Shown here one piece after another: positions 57,650-64,000 of a stretch of DNA of 64,000 nucleotides. Under the pieces are notes generated by a model that did no database searches, was not told where the DNA came from, and was given only the letters and a program-made list of their open reading frames with translations. The stretch is taken from positions 55,684,746-55,748,745 of the forward strand of contig CM068385.1 of assembly GCA_034770075.1 (NCBI GenBank). The letters run 5' to 3'. Positions within the stretch are counted from its first letter, which is position 1, and each line of letters opens with the position of its first letter. The position numbers and the translations under genes were made by a program. This DNA is from Aralia elata. Taxonomy: Eukaryota; Streptophyta; Magnoliopsida; Apiales; Araliaceae.

Positions 57650-60600
57650 TCCTCGGAATCGCAAAACAAACCTATTCAAACAAATGTGGATAGTTCATTC
57701 GCATCTTTTCTTCTAATTCTCATGTTCCCTCTTCGGCATTGTGGTTTCTCCATAATACCTTTACTGAGGGTATGGTCTTATTTCTTAGGATTTGTTCTTT
57801 CTTATCCAATATTTGAACAGGAACCTCTTCATACGTGAGGTCCTTCTCAAACTAAATAGGTTCATACGCTATTACGTGCTTATAGTCTGGCTTGTATGGT
57901 CGTAAGACCGACACGTGAAACACATTATGAACGTTTCCTAATTCTGGAGGTAATGCTACTTCATAAGCTACCTCTCCGATTCTTCTTAGAACCTCAAAAG
58001 GTCCTATGAAACGAGGACTCAACTTTCCCTTCTTCCCAAATCGTATCTTTCCTTTCCACGAAGAAACTTTCAGAAATATGTGCGAACCGACTTCAAAATC
58101 TTTTTTTTGTCTATGCTGATCCGCATACTTTTTCTGACGATCTTGAGCTGTTATGAGTCGCGTACGTATTAACTTTATAGTTTCTTCAGTTTGTTGTACC
58201 AACTCTGGTCCTAGCAAATGACGCTCACCTACCTTATCCTAGAATAGTGGTGTTCTGCATTTTCTTCCGTACAATGCTTCATATGATGGCATGCCAATAC
58301 TTGCGTGATAACTTTTGTTGTAGGCAAATTCTACCAGAGGTAAGTGATCGTCCCAATTTCTCTTGAAGTCCATAACACAGGCTCTGAGTATATCCTCTAA
58401 AGTCTATATTGTTCTCTCACTTTGCCGTCTGTTTGAGGATGGTAAGCCGTATTCAACCTATACTACGTTCCCATATATTCTTGCAAACTTTTCCAAAAAT
58501 TCGATTTGAACCTTGGATCTCTATCTGACACAATTGAAATTAGTACTCCATGTCGGGAAATAATTTCCTTGATATAGAGTTTAGCTAACTGATCTAAGTT
58601 ATATCTGATCTTGATTGGCAAAAAGTGTGCCGACTTCGTTAATCGATCAATTATAACCCAGATAGCATCGAATCCTTTCTGTGTACTTGGAAGTCCTGCC
58701 ACAAAGTCCATCGTGATATGCTCCTATTTCCATTCAGGAATTTCCAAAGGTTGGAGTAACCCACTTAGTTTCTGATGTTCTGCTTTGACTCTTTGACAGG
58801 TCAAAACACCTACTAACGCATTCTGTAACTTCTCTTTTCATGTTCGGCCACCAAAAATATTATTGGAGGTCTTGATACATCTTTGTACTTCCTGGATGAA
58901 TCGTATACCTCGAATAATGGGCCTCTTGCAAAATTTCTTCTTTTAGTTTCGGTATCGACGGAACCCAAATTCTTCCTTCAAATCTGATTACCCCTTCATT
59001 ATCGAGTTTAAACTTTGTTTCTTTTTCTTTGGAAATCATTTCTCTTAGCTTTTCACACTCCTCGTTTTTGGCATGTGCTTCTTTGGTTTTATGCAACAAC
59101 GTTGGACCACTTTTCATTATGTATAATTTTCCTTCCGATTCTTGCAAAAACATAACTTCTAAGTCCATTCTCTCCATTGCTGTTATCAGCTCATTCTGAG
59201 CTGTCGACATCATCAACTTCTCTCTACCTTTTCTACTTAAGGCATCTGCCACAACATTTGCTTTTCCTGGATGATAAAGGATTTCACAATCATAATCCTT
59301 GATCAATTCTAACAATCTTCTCTGTCTCATATTCAATTCTTTCTGTGTGAAGATATATTTCAGACTTTTATAATCTATATTTATCTCACATTTCTCTCCG
59401 TACAGATAGTGCCTCCAAATTTTCAAGGCAAAAACTATTGCTGCTAATTCCAGATCTTGAGTAGGATATCCCTTCTTATAATCTTTCAGCTGTCGCGACA
59501 CGTATGCAATGACTTTCCTGTGCTGCATAAGCACACACCCTATTCCTTTATGTGATGCGTCACTATACACCACAAAATTCCATGTTTCACCTGGTAAAGA
59601 TAACACTGGCGCTTCACTTAATATTTTCTTGAGTTTTTGGAAACTCTGTTCACATTTCTCTGACCATACAAATTTCACAGTCTTTCTTGTCAAATTGGTT
59701 AACGAGGTAGCTATCTTTGAAAAATCTTGAATAAATCTCCGATAGTAACCCGCTAACCCTAGGGAATTACGCACTACAGTTGGCGTCTTTGGTTGTTCCT
59801 AGTTCATCACTACTTCTACTTTTGTTAGATCTACGGATATACCGTCTTTGTCGATCACATGTCCCAAAAATTGAAATCTTTCCAACTAGAATTCACATTT
59901 AATGAATTTTTCATATAACTTTTCTCTCCGAGTGATTCTAACACTATTTTCAAATGTTCAGCATGATCCTCCCGCGTCTTAGAATAGACCAGGATATCAT
60001 CTATGAACACTACCACAAACTTATCCAAATACTATTTGAACACTCTGTTCATCATGTCCATAAACGCGACTGGCGCATTGGTCAAACCAAATGACATCAC
60101 TAGTAACTCGTAATGACCATTACGAGTTCTAAATGCTGTCTTCGGAATATCTTCATCTCTTACTTTCAATTGATGATAACCACTTCTTAAGGCTATCTTG
60201 AAAAAGTACCTTGCTCCTTTCAGTTAATCAAAAAGATCGTCGATCTTGGGCCATGGGTACTTATTCTTGATCGTTACTTTATTCAACTCCCTGTAGTCGA
60301 TACAAAGTCTCAACGATCCATCTTTCTTTTTCACAAACAATAATGGCACTCCTCATGGCGACGTACTTGGTCGAATGTACTTCTTGGCCAGTAATTCTTG
60401 TAATTATATCATCAATTCTTTCATTTCTACTGGAGCCATTCTATATGGTGCTTTCGAAATTAGTGACATACCAGGCACTATATCAATAACAAACTAAATT
60501 TCTCTGTCTGGCGGCAAAGCTGGTAGATCATTTGGAAAAACATCCGTAAACTCATTCACTACTGCAATCTGATTTATATCTGTTCCAACTTGTTGGGTAT

Positions 60601-61263
60601 CCACCATGTATGCTAGATATCCCTCGTTACCCTTCTGTAACAATTTCTTTGCTTGCATCATCGCTAAACAACGAGAATGCCTTGGCGATTTATTACCGTG
60701 AAATACTACCCTCGACTGCTTTGCAGGTTTAAGGCTTACTGGTTTCTTTTGGCAATCTATTATTGGCCCATGGTTGAACAACCAATCCATTCCCAAAATT
60801 ATATTAAACTCTCCCAACTGTATTGGAATTAGGTCTATGCTTAACTCGTGACCTCCTACCTTAACACCACAATCCCTATAGATATGCTCTATAGGAATTA
60901 CTTCTTTATTAGCGACTTTTATGTTCATGGGGGTTTCTAAATTTACTAAAGGCATATTCAAACGCTTAGCAAATTCATGAGATATAAAAGAACAGGTTGC
61001 ACCCGAATCAAACAACACATAAGCATTAATATTGTTGATTGGGATAATACCTGAAACTACATCCTTGGAAGCAACTTCATCTTGTACCGTCATATTGAAT
61101 GTTCTGGCAGTTGGTTTATTTGGTAGTGTTGGACTTGCTGCAATTGCTTTTCTGCTGCTATTTCCCTTGTTGTTGTTTCTCCCATCTGATCCCTTCTTCG
61201 GACAGTTTTTGGCCATATGATCTAATGATCCACAAACATAACAACTAAGATTCTTCTTCGGGT
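57650..61263 (-). pseudogene. gag-pol: Tekay-type chromovirus polyprotein (gag C terminus to chromodomain)
   Basis: Minus strand. CCHC knuckle CYVCGSLDHMAKNC at about 61240-61200. Protease VLFDSGATCSFISHEFAKRL near 61010 and NIILGMDWL near 60800. RT about 60480-59790, with VPLLFVKKKDGSLRLC, INKYPWPKIDD-type sequence and FIDDILVYSK. RNase H 59774-58860 (VVYSDASHKGIGC, LELAAIVFALKIWRHYL, ADALSRKG). Integrase 58850-58240 (MDFVAGLP, DRLTKSAHFLP, SDRDPRFKSNFW). GPF block FIGPFEVLRRIGEVAYEVAL near 58000. A chromodomain-like end (LTYEEVPVQILDKKEQ, then VKVLWRNHNAEEGT followed by a Trp-to-stop change) lies at about 57835-57700. Multiple stops and frameshifts. Chromodomains direct integration to heterochromatin. 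Confidence 0.9.
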
Positions 61264-62908
61264 CACTACAATAAAAAAGCTTATCAGCGACTGCATATCA
61301 GCGACCGATTTCGGTCGCTGATAGTTGTCGTAGATAATTTGGTCGCTGGTGTGTACATCAGCGACTGACGTATCCGCGACCATCAATAGCGACCGCGGCC
61401 GTCGCTAAGCTGAGTAATCGCGAGTCAGTTCTCAGGGGTGACGTGGCATACGTGTCAGCGGCCAGGAATAGCGACTGCATGTAGTCACTAATACATGCGT
61501 TCTATCAGCGACAACGTAATTGTATTAGCGACCGCATGCAGTTGCTGATGTTTATTTTAAAAAAAAAATTGGTATTTTATGGATTTCTCAAAACAACTGT
61601 ACCTGTTTTGTACCTACTTTATATCCCAACACACAACAGTATATATAAACATCCATCCATGATTTATATCCCAGCACATGCATGCACAACAATATATATA
61701 AACATCCGTCCATATACAAAGCCATAAACCAACACTATATAAACATTAATAAACCAATATGAACTAAAGAAATATATATAAATGTCATCTTTAAGTATCA
61801 TACAATTATCCAAAGAATGAATTTAAGAGTATAAGGCTTTAAATATGTAGAAAACAAGCCTAGCTCCCCATGCATCATCGCCCAAATTAGTAGGATCCTA
61901 TAATTAACAAAAGAATAAAACATGTTACATGTGTTGAAACAGGTATTAGTTATGCAAAGCAAAGTGAAGGAAAGCTAAACAATAGGAATTATTTAAACAT
62001 AAGTAAGACACAATAATATCTATATATGTATATATATATATAAGTGACTAATTAGATTGTAATATGTACTAAGATTACCTTGTCGCCATCCTGATGTCAT
62101 GCTGCTGCCACCACTGCATCTGCTAACTCATCAGGACTCAGAGATTGCAGATGCCCGGCCAGTATACGAAGAAGATCACGATCTCGACAGATCGCTCTCA
62201 CGCAGTCAGTAGGAGTATGGTAGGCTGGATGACCCGATGACTGTGTAAACTAGGTAACAGAGCTGCCTGTGCCACTGATAGTCGGGCGTCCTCTTTGTCC
62301 TTGGCCTTTAACGTAGTTCTTCTTAACGACTGACGCCCTCTCCCACAATTCTTGATCAATCGGCGGACGCGGAGTGCCTTCAGGATAGCGCTCGTTCATT
62401 AAGCTCTTATAAGTGTCATGTCAGCAGGTTAACAATTAAATAGTTAAAAATAAATATAAAATGCTAGCAAAAGGTCATAAAAATTATACAAACAACATAT
62501 CAATGTTATAAAAACTTATTACCGCTATCTGGACAGCCTCAGGCAGACCATCGCGGGTGGCCACGTACACATTCAGCCAATTGATAGGCTGACCTTGAGA
62601 CTAAGCCTCCTACAAAACATAAACTCATATTAATATGTAAACATATGATATTTTACAAACCCTGACTATAAACATAAAAACACTATTCATTAAGCCAATA
62701 AGTTTGTTATTCATACTTACCTTGGCAGCAATATGCTGCACCTGTGATATACTGCCGCCCCTATACGTGCCTTTTGCCTTTTCGCCTTCAGGTGCACCTG
62801 AGGATCTGTTTGAGGCGGCAGTCTTGTGTCTCTTAACCCAGCTCTCAGCTCTCCACTGGTCACACATCTCCGTCCATATGGGTTGCGCGCACCACCAAGG
62901 TCTATGCT
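61264..62908 (-). mobile_element. CACTA (En/Spm-type) transposon, right part cut by an LTR
   Basis: Starts CACTACAATAAAAAAGC at 61264, inserted in the Tekay gag after TCGGGT. Subterminal AGCGAC/GTCGCT motifs, at least a dozen in both orientations, fill 61285-61550. The inner part holds transposase-like exons (minus). The second terminus is not seen; a chromovirus-type LTR starts at 62909. The stretch 61560-62085 is AT-rich with no gene. Confidence 0.82.
62090..62895 (-). pseudogene. CACTA transposase-associated C-terminal exons
   Basis: One exon around 62890-62720 encodes CDQWRAESWVKRHKTAASNR and TYRGGSISQVQHIAAK, the Ptta/En/Spm-type C-terminal block. After AT-rich introns, a last exon at about 62400-62090 encodes NERYPEGTPRPPIDQELWER, GRPTISGTGSSV, then a stop, and LLRILAGHLQSLSPDELADA. 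Exon ends are not certain. The active-site part of the transposase is absent. Confidence 0.65.
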
Positions 62909-64000
62909 TGTGAAGCCCCGAAAATCCACCTGCTAGCTTTTTTTAGCTAGGTCAGACTTCGTGCTCACGTGTACAACCTTTACATACTGCTATAGAAATT
63001 TTAACATCTAATAATCAGAGTAAAAGGCGAAAAAGTGATAATATTATAATATATCATTTGTTCATTGTTACAACATTCCCAGATAACTTGTTCTTATTAC
63101 AAATAAGTCCTAAAAGACTTAAAAATAAATCTCCATTTATCTATCCGAGACTTGCAGTATTAGCAACCAGTTAGTTCCCAGGAAAGAGGGGGCTTTCCGT
63201 TAAAACGACGCGCAATTAAATGACCTAACCCCTTTCCTCGTCAGAACCTTCTAGACATTGCTAATAATGTTAACCTAGCATAGTTAAATGACTTCAACAT
63301 CTACGAACTTAAATCTTTATAGCTCTATAACAGATCAGGTGTTCAAGCTTAACTAGTTAACCAACTATTAGATATTCCATAATATAAAACTTCTATCTAT
63401 CCAAGGTTCACAGTATTCCGTCCCAGACATTGTTCTCGTCAGAACTGTCAATGTGTCTGAATACCCTCACTTGGATGTATAGGTTTATGTATAAAGGATA
63501 TCTCTTTCATATAAATAATTCCTATCTATCTAAAGTTCACAGTATTTAAATAATAAGTTTGTTCTTGGAACAGAGGAGCGACCCCTTGTTCTTACAGAAC
63601 TCCTTCAATCATTTAGTACCCTCATTCAGATGTATAGTTCATATTAATATTGTACTAACTTAGTACAATCATTCTAAAATTTAAAGATCAAATGCTATCT
63701 TCTAACTTACCTAAGAATGTAAATACAACGTAAGAGATGTAACAAAAGATGATATCTATTTCATAAACTTAAGTTTGGTTACAACATTCTTAGTACTATG
63801 TTCTTATTACAATAAAGTCTTATAAGACTTGAATTTATTCAAAACAGTAAGATAAAACTAATTAACACAGTCTCTTTCCCTTATCTGTTCCTGAAGTTCC
63901 AGGATTACCATCTAAAACTGTAAAAGAAAGTTTATACAAGGATGAGCTACAGAATGCTCAGCAAGTTTATTTCAAAAAATGTAAACACAATGTGTTTGAT
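62909..64000 (-). repeat. Chromovirus-type LTR, running off the window
   Basis: Starts TGTGAAGCCCCG inside the CACTA. From about 63340 it follows the solo LTR at 8048 closely, for example the repeated TCTATCTATCCAAGGTTCAC and TACCCTCACTTGGATGTATA motifs and, at 63941, GATGAGCTACAGAATGCTCA. A partial internal duplication is visible (63380-63640 resembles itself). No PBS flanks it, so solo LTR or 3' LTR is possible. Confidence 0.82.

Larger units (their letters stand above)
48934..61263 (-). mobile_element. Tekay-type chromovirus, interrupted by two insertions
   Basis: In minus sense the visible parts are gag finger, protease, RT, RNase H, integrase and chromodomain (61263-57650), PPT AAGGGGGGAAGAA and 3' LTR (57624-48934). 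The 3' LTR is interrupted by the 49863-55974 element, and the gag by a CACTA transposon at 61264. The 5' LTR and gag N terminus are not in the window. The chromodomain and the FRGRN...PPT arrangement mark a chromovirus of the Tekay/Del group. Confidence 0.87.

Overview
This is a plant nuclear window, most likely eudicot, that is almost wholly transposable-element DNA. The evidence is AT-rich sequence, Ty1/copia and Ty3/gypsy LTR retrotransposons of plant lineages (Athila, Tat/Ogre-type with two RNase H domains, Tekay-type chromovirus with a chromodomain), plant CACTA DNA transposons, PBS sites for plant initiator tRNA, and consensus GT-AG introns. I found no intact cellular gene. The only host-gene trace is a decayed valyl-tRNA synthetase exon fragment near 45.8 kb. 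No tRNA, rRNA or CRISPR locus was found.

Layout. 1-2.8 kb: a copia LTR cut by the window edge, then a decayed Tekay RT/RNase H fragment (minus). 2.8-23.1 kb: a decayed copia element (plus) split at its PBS by an Athila-like element (minus, 4656-17297, TSD GGTAT). That element lacks pol, and its second ORF is split by a 4-kb solo LTR (8048-12035, TSD ATAGT). 23.1-24.1 kb: a truncated copia LTR (minus). 24.1-39.7 kb: a Tat/Ogre-type gypsy element (plus), truncated at both ends, with gag, protease plus G-patch, RT, two RNases H and integrase. After these come two antisense genes (one spliced, plant-mobile-domain-like), a 70/140-bp CG-rich satellite array interrupted by a solo LTR of the same family (TSD CCGGC), a PPT and part of the 3' LTR. 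39.7-41.4 kb: a second truncated copia LTR (minus). 41.4-45.8 kb: a chromovirus-type 5' LTR of 3.7 kb with PBS and an orphan coiled-coil ORF. 45.8-46.7 kb: the ValRS fragment and a CACTA terminus. 46.7-48.9 kb: a copia LTR and two further LTR fragments. 48.9-61.3 kb: a Tekay-type chromovirus (minus) whose 3' LTR carries a young non-autonomous gag-type element (49863-55974, TSD AATAT). 61.3-62.9 kb: a CACTA element inside the Tekay gag. 62.9 kb to the end: a chromovirus-type LTR inside the CACTA.

The parts interact as nested parasites: each insertion breaks an older element, so relative ages can be read from the nesting. The two most unusual objects are the 6.1-kb element at 49863-55974 and the antisense genes of the Tat element. 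The first has recent-looking LTRs and a 696-codon open frame that tracks a duplicated reverse transcriptase lacking its catalytic residues. The antisense genes lie opposite and downstream of pol, next to a self-generated satellite. Unrelated LTR families here also carry short clusters of GC-rich palindromes in otherwise AT-rich non-coding DNA.
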